Positions 47,586-56,028 of a stretch of DNA of 64,000 nucleotides are shown piece after piece. Location of the stretch: positions 1 through 64,000 of the forward strand of contig WGMM01000010.1 in the NCBI GenBank assembly GCA_016125085.1, in the 5' to 3' direction. A program made the translations under genes and the position numbers. Position 1 is the first letter of the stretch. Each line of letters opens with the position of its first letter. The DNA comes from a bacterium. Lineage in GTDB: Bacteria > Planctomycetota > Planctomycetia > Isosphaerales > Isosphaeraceae. The notes beneath the pieces were generated by a model. The model was not told the DNA's origin. It made no database searches and saw only the letters and a program-made list of their open reading frames with translations.

Positions 47586-49430
47586 ATGCCGACCCGCGCG
47601 TTCGTTGCCTTGACGATCGTCCTCTGGCCGATGGTTTCCGTATTCGCAGACATTCCGGCCGGGCTGAAGCCAGGCGATCGAAACGTTCCGGCCGAACTGG
47701 ACCGATCTCCTGTCTCGCTGGCTGTTTTCGCACAGGGCACGCGTGCCCTTACGGCCAATCAAACCAGCGGAACGGTCAGCCTGATCGACATCCCCGCACG
47801 CAAGGTGCTCGACGAGATCGTAACGGGCGAAAAGCCGGCCGGTGTCGCCGTTTCGCCGGACGGCAAAGAGGCTGTCGTGACCCACTGGTGGGGCTACGAT
47901 GCCGCGATCCTCAAGATCGAAAACGACCGGCTCTCGATCGCCGGAAGAGTCGATGTCGGGGCGGAACCCAGGGGTGTCATTTACGATCCCGCCGGAAAAT
48001 CGGCTTATGTCGCGGTGGGTGTGTTCAACGAAGTCGTAAAGATCGATACCGGCGGCAAATCGGTGACGAAGCGGGTTCAGGTGGGTCGAGAGCCACGGAA
48101 CCTGGCACTCACCCCGGACGGAAAAACTCTGGTCGTCACCAACGCCCGCTCGCAGAACGTTTCTCTGGTCGATCTCGCCATGTTCTCGAGGACCAGAGAC
48201 ATCGACATTTCGGGCGATAACTTGCGTCAGGTGGCGATCTCCCCTGACGGGAAATACGCGATTCTGGCCAACATGAAGGACCGTCGCTTCGCTACGACGA
48301 AGGGCAATATCGACATCGGCTGGGTCATCGGTCAGCGAGTCACGCGCGTTCCCCTGGGCGGAGATGACTATTACGAAACCCTTTCGCTTGACCCGCAGGG
48401 CCTTGCGGTGGGCGACGTTCACGGCGTGGCGATTTCGCACGATGGCCGGCATCTGGCCGTTTCGGCGGGCGGCACACATGAAATCCTGTTGTTTCGGCAG
48501 GACCTTTCTCCGTTGCCGTGGCGTCGCAATGGCAGCCGGGATCTTCTTGCACCGGAGCTGACGCGCGATACCGAGCGGCTGCGTCGTGTGAAAGTCGGCG
48601 GCAGGCCGCTGGAACTGGCGTTTCTGCCTGACGGCAAGACGCTCGTCGCCGCGAATTATTTCGCGAATTCGCTGCAGGTGCTCGACGTCGATTCCGGTGT
48701 CCTCGCAGCCGAAATTCCGCTGGGTGGTCAGGCGAAGCCGGATCTCGTTCGTCGTGGCGAAATGTATTTTCACGACGCCGAACGTTCGTTCAACCAGTGG
48801 TACAGCTGCGCGACCTGTCATACGGACAGCCATACCAATGGCCTCGATTTCGACACGATGAACGACGGCTGGCATGACCTTTCGACACGCCGGGAACGCA
48901 GCCGCAAGAAAGTGCCGACCATGCGGCGGGTCGTCCATACCGGCCCCTGGACCTGGCACGGCTGGCAGAAGAGCCTCGACGAAGCCATGGTCGAATCGTT
49001 CACGAAGAGCATGCAGGGCGTGCAGCCGACCGACGACGACGTCAAATCCATCCTGGCCTACATCGCCACGCTCGATTATCCGAAGAATCCGTATCGCAAA
49101 GCCGACGGTTCGCTGACCGAAGCCGCGCAGCGGGGCAAGGCCGTTTTCGAATCCGCCAAGGCCGCCTGCAACACCTGCCACGGGGGGCCGGAGTTCACGG
49201 ACGGCAAAGTGCACGATGTCGGGCTGGACGAGCCGGGCAGCCGTTACAAAGGTCACAATCCCCCATCCTTGCGTGGTGCTTACGACAAGGACCCGTACTT
49301 GCACGATCGGCGTTCGAAAACGCTGCTCGACGTGCTGAAAGGTCCGCATTCGCCCGAAAACGTGACTGGCCTGGGCGAATTGTCGGACCAGGAACTCGAT
49401 GACCTGGTGGAATACGTCAAGTCGTTGTGA
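47586..49430 (+). CDS. YVTN beta-propeller fused to MauG-like di-heme cytochrome c domain
   Basis: A 614-residue exported protein; signal peptide 1-19. Residues about 35-390 are YVTN-type propeller repeats (VAVSPDGKEAVVTHWW, LALTPDGKTLVVTNARS, VAISPDGKYAILANM, LAFLPDGKTLVAANYF). The C-terminal part has two c-heme sites, CATCH (about 408) and CNTCH (about 528), with spacing like MauG/cytochrome c peroxidases, and ends in LVEYVKSL. It is probably a periplasmic redox enzyme or carrier. The next gene starts 44 bp downstream. Confidence 0.9.
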   Translation: MPTRAFVALTIVLWPMVSVFADIPAGLKPGDRNVPAELDRSPVSLAVFAQGTRALTANQTSGTVSLIDIPARKVLDEIVTGEKPAGVAVSPDGKEAVVTHWWGYDAAILKIENDRLSIAGRVDVGAEPRGVIYDPAGKSAYVAVGVFNEVVKIDTGGKSVTKRVQVGREPRNLALTPDGKTLVVTNARSQNVSLVDLAMFSRTRDIDISGDNLRQVAISPDGKYAILANMKDRRFATTKGNIDIGWVIGQRVTRVPLGGDDYYETLSLDPQGLAVGDVHGVAISHDGRHLAVSAGGTHEILLFRQDLSPLPWRRNGSRDLLAPELTRDTERLRRVKVGGRPLELAFLPDGKTLVAANYFANSLQVLDVDSGVLAAEIPLGGQAKPDLVRRGEMYFHDAERSFNQWYSCATCHTDSHTNGLDFDTMNDGWHDLSTRRERSRKKVPTMRRVVHTGPWTWHGWQKSLDEAMVESFTKSMQGVQPTDDDVKSILAYIATLDYPKNPYRKADGSLTEAAQRGKAVFESAKAACNTCHGGPEFTDGKVHDVGLDEPGSRYKGHNPPSLRGAYDKDPYLHDRRSKTLLDVLKGPHSPENVTGLGELSDQELDDLVEYVKSL

Positions 49431-49474
49431 ATTCACTGACCGTTCGTTGTCCGCATCAGGCGAGATCCCTGGCC

Positions 49475-50875
49475 ATGAACCGGAAGCGGGTGATCCGATC
49501 GGCGATCCTGATTCCGGCGCTTCTGACGATCGTCGGGACATCGGCACGAGCCCAATCATCGCCTGATAAATCGCCAGATTCGCCGCTCATATTCGGGCGC
49601 GACGTCGCGCCCGTGCTCGTAGCGAATTGCCTGGGCTGCCATAATGCCGAAACGAAGAGTTCCGGCTTTTCGATGGCATCTTTCGCTTCGCTGGCCGCTG
49701 GTGGCGATTCGGGCGCTGCCTGGGTCGTGGCGGATTCGCAGGCGAGCATGATCGTACGCAAGATCAGGGGGCTGGATCCGCCGCGGATGCCGCGTAATCG
49801 CCCGCCTCTGGGTAATGACACGATCGCCCGCATGGCGGCGTGGATCGATTCCGGAGCGAAGCTGGACGAAGGCCGATCGCCCGGCGATTCGCTGGAATCG
49901 ATCGCATGGCCCGAGAGCCGCATCGTGGCGGATCGCCTGGCTCGAATGGAGCCGTCGGAACGTCAGGAGGCGGCGAAAGCGGAAGCGGCTCGAATCTTCG
50001 CAGGTGTCCGCCCGGGTTCCTCCACAGCCGATGCGAGTATGATCCGTATCTCGGACCGGTTCGTCGTGATCGGAATTTCCGATAAGGACGTGGCGGATTC
50101 GACTTCGAAAACGCTGGAAAAAGCCGCCGATGAATTGAAAGCGATTTTCGGCGGCAAATCTTCGGTTCTTGCAGGATCAAGCTCGAAATTTCTGACGTTC
50201 GTTTTCGAAAAACCGGCGGAATTCGCCGAGTTCTGCAGGCAGAACGATTTCGAAATTCGAACACCCGCACGGTCCGCGGTCGGCCGGTCCGCTTCGGCCT
50301 GGCCGATGCTGGCTCTACAGGTCGGCCGTGAAGGGCTTGTCGTCTCGCAGGAAAAGCCATCCAGAACTCCTGAACGCAAGCCGGCGAGATCAACACGGAG
50401 GAAACCGGCGCCTGAATCGCCGGTTCGAAAACAGCCGAACGTTCATGCCCTGGCTGTCGAGGCGCTGATCGACGCCACTTTCGACGATTTTCCGAAAGCA
50501 CCGGCGTGGCTCGAATCCGGGCTTGCATTTTCCATGGCCCGAACTGCCGACCCTGACCCGTCCGAATTCGATCGCATGCTGGCCGAAGCTCTTGCCATCG
50601 GACCTGCCCGAGGCACGGGTGACTGGCCGCGCCGGGCTGAGGATTTTCTCAAGGATCGATTACCGCCTGCAATTTCCCGGCCCCTTGCATTTTCCCTGAT
50701 TGACTGGTTGAAACGTACGTGGCCGGCGGAATTCCCCGAGTTCGTCAGGTCTCTGACGGCAGGCGAGCCGGAACTCGACAAGACCCTGGGTAGACTCTGG
50801 AAAACCGACCGTGCTGCACTCATTGCCGGTTGGACCCAATACCTCATGCGCGGGCCAGCCCGCAAAGGACGCTGA
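49475..50875 (+). CDS. Exported protein with planctomycete-type cytochrome c domain
   Basis: A 466-residue protein. The signal peptide ends near ARA-QS. Residues 38-110 match the planctomycete cytochrome C domain (FGRDVAPVLVANCLGCHNAETKSSGF, heme CxxCH at 52-56). The remaining 350 residues are uncharacterised and have a basic, Pro/Arg-rich linker at about 295-325. The ATG at 49475 is chosen for its signal peptide; a GTG at 49427 overlapping the previous stop is an alternative. It is the second gene of the cluster. Confidence 0.85.
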   Translation: MNRKRVIRSAILIPALLTIVGTSARAQSSPDKSPDSPLIFGRDVAPVLVANCLGCHNAETKSSGFSMASFASLAAGGDSGAAWVVADSQASMIVRKIRGLDPPRMPRNRPPLGNDTIARMAAWIDSGAKLDEGRSPGDSLESIAWPESRIVADRLARMEPSERQEAAKAEAARIFAGVRPGSSTADASMIRISDRFVVIGISDKDVADSTSKTLEKAADELKAIFGGKSSVLAGSSSKFLTFVFEKPAEFAEFCRQNDFEIRTPARSAVGRSASAWPMLALQVGREGLVVSQEKPSRTPERKPARSTRRKPAPESPVRKQPNVHALAVEALIDATFDDFPKAPAWLESGLAFSMARTADPDPSEFDRMLAEALAIGPARGTGDWPRRAEDFLKDRLPPAISRPLAFSLIDWLKRTWPAEFPEFVRSLTAGEPELDKTLGRLWKTDRAALIAGWTQYLMRGPARKGR

Positions 50876-50881
50876 ATCGTC

Positions 50882-51223
50882 ATGGCCCAACCGGATCGAC
50901 CTGTTTTCGTTCTTGCGGGGGAAGGGCGGTCGCGTGACCTGTTTCCGGGCGTGACGATCACGACCAATGCCGGCGAGAACCTGATGCTGTCCGTCGTCCG
51001 CTTCGAGCCGGAAGCCTCCGTGCCGGTGCATGCGCATCCGCATGAGCAGGCGGGCCTGCTCGTCAGCGGCCGATTGAAATTCACCATCGGCGACGAGACC
51101 CGGGTGCTCGAGCCTGGCGACCAATGGCTGATCCCCGGTGGCGTTCCGCACACGGTCGTCGCGGTGGACGGTCCTGCTGTCGCTCTCGACGTGTTCAACC
51201 CCATTCGCGAAGATTATCTTTGA
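50882..51223 (+). CDS. Cupin domain protein
   Basis: A 113-residue single-domain cupin. Metal ligands fit motif 1 (VHAHPHEQAGLLVSGRLKFTIG: two His, Glu/Gln) and motif 2 (PGDQWLIPGGVPHTV, His). It may be a small oxygenase, isomerase or sensor; the substrate is unknown. It starts 6 bp after the cytochrome gene and 18 bp before the PhnZ-like gene, so it is in one operon with them. Confidence 0.9.
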   Translation: MAQPDRPVFVLAGEGRSRDLFPGVTITTNAGENLMLSVVRFEPEASVPVHAHPHEQAGLLVSGRLKFTIGDETRVLEPGDQWLIPGGVPHTVVAVDGPAVALDVFNPIREDYL

Positions 51224-51241
51224 GGTTCAAGGGCACCGTTC

Positions 51242-51799
51242 ATGACGTCGGACGAAATCATCGACACGATCTTCCGGACCTATGCCGAACGCGGCCACCG
51301 GCATTACGGCGAAGATGTCACCGAAACGCAGCACGCGCTTCAGTGCGCCACTTTTGCCCGGGACAATAACGAAGAACCGGCACTGGTCGCGGCATGTCTG
51401 CTGCATGATTTCGGCCATCTTGCGCATGACCTGGGTGAAGATATCGCGGACCATGGCGTGGACGCCTGCCATGAAGATCTGGGTGCCGCTGTGCTTTCGA
51501 AATGGTTCGTGCCCGAAATCGTCGAGCCCGTACGCCTTCATGTGGCGGCCAAACGTTATCTGTGTGCCCGCCAGGCCGGTTATTTCGAAGGACTCTCGGA
51601 GGCGTCTCGAAAGAGTCTCGAACTTCAGGGCGGACCGATGAACGAAGACGAAATGACCGTTTTCGAATCGTTGCCCCATTACGCTGCGGCCTTGCGGTTG
51701 AGGCTTTATGACGATATGGGCAAAGTGTCCGATATGACGACCCCGGAATTCGAGTCGTTTCGTTCGTTCCTCAAGCCCTTCGTGCAGGTCCGGGCATGA
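51242..51799 (+). CDS. PhnZ-like HD-domain oxygenase
   Basis: A 185-residue HD-domain protein with the features of PhnZ, the mixed-valent di-iron enzyme that cleaves 2-amino-1-hydroxyethylphosphonate to glycine and phosphate. Seen are E24 and H31 (GEDVTETQHALQCA), H55-D56 (LLHDFGHL), H77 (CHEDLG), H100 and K104 (RLHVAAKRYL) and a late Asp in LYDDMGK, at nearly the same spacing as the known enzyme. No phnY-like partner is visible, so the actual substrate may differ. It overlaps the next gene by 4 bp. Confidence 0.8.
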   Translation: MTSDEIIDTIFRTYAERGHRHYGEDVTETQHALQCATFARDNNEEPALVAACLLHDFGHLAHDLGEDIADHGVDACHEDLGAAVLSKWFVPEIVEPVRLHVAAKRYLCARQAGYFEGLSEASRKSLELQGGPMNEDEMTVFESLPHYAAALRLRLYDDMGKVSDMTTPEFESFRSFLKPFVQVRA

Positions 51800-53094
51800 G
51801 TGACGACCAGAATCCTCAGCGGGCCGGCGTTGCATTTCAGGTCCCGATCCGCTGGCTGCCGATCTGGTCGGTCGTCGCCGCGTTCGGCGCTTATTTCTGC
51901 ATGTACGCTTTCCGGAAGCCGTTCACGGCCGCCGCGTTCGCCGGAAATCAATTCGGCGGTGTCGGATTCAAGACGATCCTCGTGACTTCGCAGGTATTCG
52001 GGTACATGGTGGCCAAGTTCGTGGGGATCAAGGTCATCTCCGAACTTGAGCCTCATCGCCGCCCTGCGGGAATTCTCGCGATGATTCTCGGGGCGGAACT
52101 TTCGCTCCTGCTCTTCGCTCTGATGCCGATGCCCTATAATGCCATCATGCTGTTTTTCAACGGCTTGAATCTCGGAATGATTTTCGGACTCGTTCTCGGG
52201 TTTCTCGAGGGCCGCAAGCAGACCGAAGCCCTCACAGCCGGGCTCTGCGCCAGTTTCATTCTGGCTGACGGCATGACCAAGTCCGTCGGTGGCTATCTGC
52301 TCTCGGCAGGAGTTTCGGAAACCGGGATGCCCGTGCTCGCGGGGCTGGCCTTCCTGCCGCCGACGCTTCTTTTCGTGTGGATGCTTTCGAAGATACCGGC
52401 CCCTGACGTGGAAGATCGCGAGGCCCGCAGCGAACGCACCCGAATGAACCGCGCGGACCGAATCCGGTTCTTTCGGAGATATGCCGGTGGTCTGGTGCCG
52501 CTCATGGTCTGCTATCTGTTCGTAACGGTCTTGCGCAGTATCAGGGCCGATTTCGCTCCGGAATTATGGCGAGACCTCGGCACCAGCGGTCAGCCGGGTG
52601 TGTTCACCCGGTCCGAGTTGCTCGTGACTTTGAGCGTCATGCTGGCCAGCGGTCTTTCCATCTACATCCGCAACAACCGCACTGCGTTTTTCGTGTCGAT
52701 GTTCAATTCGGTGTTCGGGCTCGCACTCATTCTGGTCGCTGTCGTGCTTTGGCGTTTCGGCAGTTTGACGGCCTTTCCCCTGATGGTCCTGCTCGGTGTC
52801 GGTCTCTATCTGCCGTACGTGTCAGTTCATACGACCATATTCGAGCGGTTTCTGGCGATGACCCGCGACAAAGGCAACATCGGCTTTCTGATGTATCTGG
52901 CCGATTCGTTCGGCTATCTCGGTTATGTGGCCGTGATGCTCTCACGCAACTATTTTGGAACCCCGGACCATTTTCTCGAATTCTATCTCGACACATGCAT
53001 TTTTCTCGGCATCGGTTCGATCGTCTGCATGTTCGTCAGCATCGCGGCATTTCGCAAGATCGGCCCGGTTCACGACCCGGCGGTCCAGGTTTGA
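51796..53094 (+). CDS. MFS-like membrane transporter (DUF5690 family)
   Basis: A 432-residue protein with about 12 membrane segments. The first segment has AFGAYFCMYAFRKPFTAAAF, and the centre has IIFGLVLGFLEGRKQTEAL-like sequence (GMIFGLVLGFLEGRKQTEA). This matches the DUF5690/MFS-like family as I recall. Start and preceding stop overlap as ATGA, indicating translational coupling to the PhnZ-like gene. It may import the phosphonate or related compound that the neighbouring enzyme uses (inference). Confidence 0.75.
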   Translation: MSDDQNPQRAGVAFQVPIRWLPIWSVVAAFGAYFCMYAFRKPFTAAAFAGNQFGGVGFKTILVTSQVFGYMVAKFVGIKVISELEPHRRPAGILAMILGAELSLLLFALMPMPYNAIMLFFNGLNLGMIFGLVLGFLEGRKQTEALTAGLCASFILADGMTKSVGGYLLSAGVSETGMPVLAGLAFLPPTLLFVWMLSKIPAPDVEDREARSERTRMNRADRIRFFRRYAGGLVPLMVCYLFVTVLRSIRADFAPELWRDLGTSGQPGVFTRSELLVTLSVMLASGLSIYIRNNRTAFFVSMFNSVFGLALILVAVVLWRFGSLTAFPLMVLLGVGLYLPYVSVHTTIFERFLAMTRDKGNIGFLMYLADSFGYLGYVAVMLSRNYFGTPDHFLEFYLDTCIFLGIGSIVCMFVSIAAFRKIGPVHDPAVQV

Positions 53095-53335
53095 CGGATC
53101 AGCCGGCACCGATGCGATTGCGTGCGAAGCTCGTCTCATGTCGAGGGTGCCGTTGGTCGATCCTGCGGCGACTCCATCTCCTGATCCGCATATTAGGCGG
53201 AATTCGCCGGATATGTACGGATTTCGTTCGCAGACCCTTGACAACGTGCATCTCCGCGCACGAATCTAAGGGAATTCCCTCAAGGGGCCCTGCCGCCTGA
53301 ACTTCTTCTCATGACTCGTCTGGGAGCATCCGGCC

Positions 53336-55237
53336 GTGAAAGCATTCTCAAAACTGGCCCCGACTGCCCGTGCCGGTACTCGGTTTCGATTCTTCGCCGC
53401 CGTGTTTTGCGTTGTGATGAGCGCAATGGCCGCCCAGGCGCAAGAGAAGCGACGTGGCATCGCTGGCCGCGGCGATTTCGAAGACTCGCCAGCCCCTCCG
53501 CCCAACGCCGGCGCCCAGCCTGGCAATTCCGGGCCGGCCTCAGTTCCGAAATTCGAATCGAAGCCCCGCACATTGCCGGGAGCGGTCGTCACTGCCGATC
53601 CGAAATTGACGGCCGGGGCACCCTTCGACACGAAGAACTATTTTTTCATGCCTCCGGAAGATGAGAACGCCGGTCCGCTCGTTCTGGACGCACTCGCGGA
53701 TTTTCCCGAAGTCTATTCGGTTCTTGAGCCTGGCGACACCGCGGGCCTGGAGTCTAGACGCGGTAACCTGAAAACCGTCCAGGACTGGCTGCAGGCCAAC
53801 CCGAATCCGCGGAATTGGGACGCGAGCGCCATCGAACAGGCGTTCGGACCATACCGTACGACCTTCGCCAAGCTGCATGAAGCCCATAAGAGGCCGGATT
53901 GCGTAATCCCGACCGGCATCGGAATCGAAACGCTCTTGCCGCATGTTCAAGCTTCTCGCGCACTCGCCGATTTTGCCGCGCCACTCATTTTCGCGGATCT
54001 TTCCCGGGGCGACGAAGCCGGTGCGATCGCCAAGTTCGCGGATGCCCTCAGGCTTGGCCAGGATCTTCAGCCACGATCGGCCGTGATCACGACACTGGTG
54101 ATCTCAGTGATGCATCGGAGGATGGCGGAATCGGCCCTCCCGATTTTGCTGAACGCAAAAGGACTGAAATCTGCCGATTACGACGAGATCCTCGCAGCGC
54201 TCAAGGGCTATCGTAGCGGATCCATCAATCTGCTGCCGGAAGCCCTGAAAACCGAGTATCTCACTCAGGCGAAAATGCTCGATGGCCTGACCGCACCTGG
54301 CGGCATCGACAAGTTCGTCGAGATGACCAAGCTTATGGGGGGGGGCGCAGCTGCCGCCGGGAACGACGAATCGACCAAAAAACTGCTGACGGCTCTTTTC
54401 ACGCCCGAAAACGTGCAGAAGATGAAATCCGGCCTTGCCCGGACGATCAAGGCGCAACTTTCCGCGATTGGGGATATCGGTTCGGTGGACGACATCCGGA
54501 AGATCGGCGCAGAACTCGACTCGATCGGCCAATCGACGGCCACCGAAGCTCTTGCCGAAGTTCTTGACAAGGAAACGATCGCCAGGCTCGCTGAAATCGC
54601 CGGTGGGTCGAATCCTGCCCTCGCCGAGATTCTGAAGAAGGCCGCGGGTGCGGATCCGAAGACAGTCGCATCGCTCGTCGGGCCGCAGCTGGGTATCAAT
54701 CTCACCACCGGCATGGCCACCGTGGTCACCCCGCTACTTTATTTCCAGAACGATCAGGGCATTATGGAGTCGCTCACGGCGATTCGCCGCTGGTACGTAA
54801 CGAAGAAGAGTGTCCCGAAAGACAAGGCGCTCGACGAAATCTGCAGGGAGGCGGGCCTCGAATCCGCGCCTCTGGATATTTTCACCGGCAAGCCGATGCG
54901 TATGGTCTGGACACAGTCCGGCCCCGCCGTTCTGACCGCAGGCCACGATTTCAAGGATGACGATGGGAAATCGCTGATCTCTCGAGTGGACAGGGGCAAG
55001 CCAGGTGCCACGGGCGATCTCGTCGAGACTCTGGCTCTGGGCGGAAATCCGACCCTTGCGAGTCAGTCCGGTAATGATCCCGGGCAAGCACCTGGCACGC
55101 CAGCGGGCTTCGGGCCTGCAGGGCCTCAAGGTGGACAGAGCGGGGCAATTCGGCCCCCTGGCACCGGAGCCAGCGGCAGCGGCGGTTCCGGCGGACGCAG
55201 GGGCCGCGCCGAGGGCGGTACGGCGATCGAACCCTGA
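53336..55237 (+). CDS. Secreted protein with Gly-rich tail, unknown function
   Basis: A 633-residue exported protein; signal peptide ends near AQA-QE (about 36). It has a Pro-rich linker, a long helical middle part (about 120-520) and a C-terminal tail of about 60 residues rich in Gly, Pro and Ser (GPAGPQGGQSGAIRPPGTGASGSGGSGG). No catalytic motif recognised. Large secreted orphans of this type are frequent in planctomycetes. A clear hairpin follows. Confidence 0.75.
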   Translation: MKAFSKLAPTARAGTRFRFFAAVFCVVMSAMAAQAQEKRRGIAGRGDFEDSPAPPPNAGAQPGNSGPASVPKFESKPRTLPGAVVTADPKLTAGAPFDTKNYFFMPPEDENAGPLVLDALADFPEVYSVLEPGDTAGLESRRGNLKTVQDWLQANPNPRNWDASAIEQAFGPYRTTFAKLHEAHKRPDCVIPTGIGIETLLPHVQASRALADFAAPLIFADLSRGDEAGAIAKFADALRLGQDLQPRSAVITTLVISVMHRRMAESALPILLNAKGLKSADYDEILAALKGYRSGSINLLPEALKTEYLTQAKMLDGLTAPGGIDKFVEMTKLMGGGAAAAGNDESTKKLLTALFTPENVQKMKSGLARTIKAQLSAIGDIGSVDDIRKIGAELDSIGQSTATEALAEVLDKETIARLAEIAGGSNPALAEILKKAAGADPKTVASLVGPQLGINLTTGMATVVTPLLYFQNDQGIMESLTAIRRWYVTKKSVPKDKALDEICREAGLESAPLDIFTGKPMRMVWTQSGPAVLTAGHDFKDDDGKSLISRVDRGKPGATGDLVETLALGGNPTLASQSGNDPGQAPGTPAGFGPAGPQGGQSGAIRPPGTGASGSGGSGGRRGRAEGGTAIEP

Positions 55238-55288
55238 TCACGTTTCAGCCGGTTCGATCGCCGTGAACTGCGAACGGATTCCGAATGA

Positions 55289-55316
55289 GGAGGTGGCAAC
55301 CCGGCCACCTCCGTTT
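55289..55316 (+). terminator. Rho-independent terminator
   Basis: GGAGGTGGC (55289-55297) and GCCACCTCC (55304-55312) form a perfect 9-bp stem with a 6-nt loop, then GTTTC. It lies after the stop at 55237. Confidence 0.6.
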
Positions 55317-55371
55317 CACGTTCCGCACAATGCACCGGTAGCCCGCTTACGCCGCACTGAGGAATCGACCA

Positions 55372-55848
55372 TTGAACCGCTTTCGACACCCATCCGCGTT
55401 CGTCGTAATTCTGATCATCGCAGCAGTCACGACGGTCCGCGCTGCTACCGCGACGCCTTTACTTTCTCAGGACAAGCCCGCCGAAACCGCGGAACCCGAG
55501 ATCGTCAGCAATTTGCGAAAAGTCATGGAATCCAATTGCAAGGCCAACGAAGCGGAAAAAATCGAAGAAGCCCTGGCCACGATCCATCCGGACAGCCCGA
55601 ACTTCGCCGCGACACGGCAACTGACGGAAAAGCTGTTCGAGGCTCTTGACCTCAAATACGAACTCAAATCCTTCGGCTATATCGGATCCGACGAAACCTA
55701 TGCCGTCGGCCGGGCCAAAGTACGTGCCTCGTCGGCGGACCCGCTGAAATTCAAGAACAACGAATCTGATTTGATGATCGTATTTCGTAAGGACAAGGAA
55801 GACTGGAAAATCTGGTCGCAAAGTATACTCAACATCAAATTCGACTGA
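55372..55848 (+). CDS. Small exported protein with NTF2-like fold appearance
   Basis: A 158-residue exported protein starting with a TTG at 55372; there is no ATG in this frame at a sensible place, and a GAGGA box lies about 12 nt upstream. The signal peptide (FVVILIIAAVTTVRAATA) is clear. The mature part has helices followed by a curved sheet (YELKSFGYIGSDETYAVGRAKVRAS, DLMIVFRKDKEDWKIWSQSILNIKF), consistent with an SnoaL/NTF2-like fold. No catalytic residues can be assigned. Confidence 0.65.
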   Translation: MNRFRHPSAFVVILIIAAVTTVRAATATPLLSQDKPAETAEPEIVSNLRKVMESNCKANEAEKIEEALATIHPDSPNFAATRQLTEKLFEALDLKYELKSFGYIGSDETYAVGRAKVRASSADPLKFKNNESDLMIVFRKDKEDWKIWSQSILNIKFD

Positions 55849-56028
55849 CGATAAAATGCAAATACACGCGTTTCGAATTTCCCATCGCGACGCGTGCTCG
55901 CGACCAGCGACTCCCATGCGATGCACGCTACCGAGCCTCTGACCATGACTGCCTGAGCCGCTCAAGTTCCTGAGTTCGTGTGACTGGCCTCACCTCCCGC
56001 AACGACTGCAATTCCAGCGAATCTCACC

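Noticed and set aside
45537..49559. Long antisense frames opposite argS and the YVTN/MauG-like gene
   Set aside because: The sense genes have intact family motifs and the antisense peptides show the antisense composition bias only.
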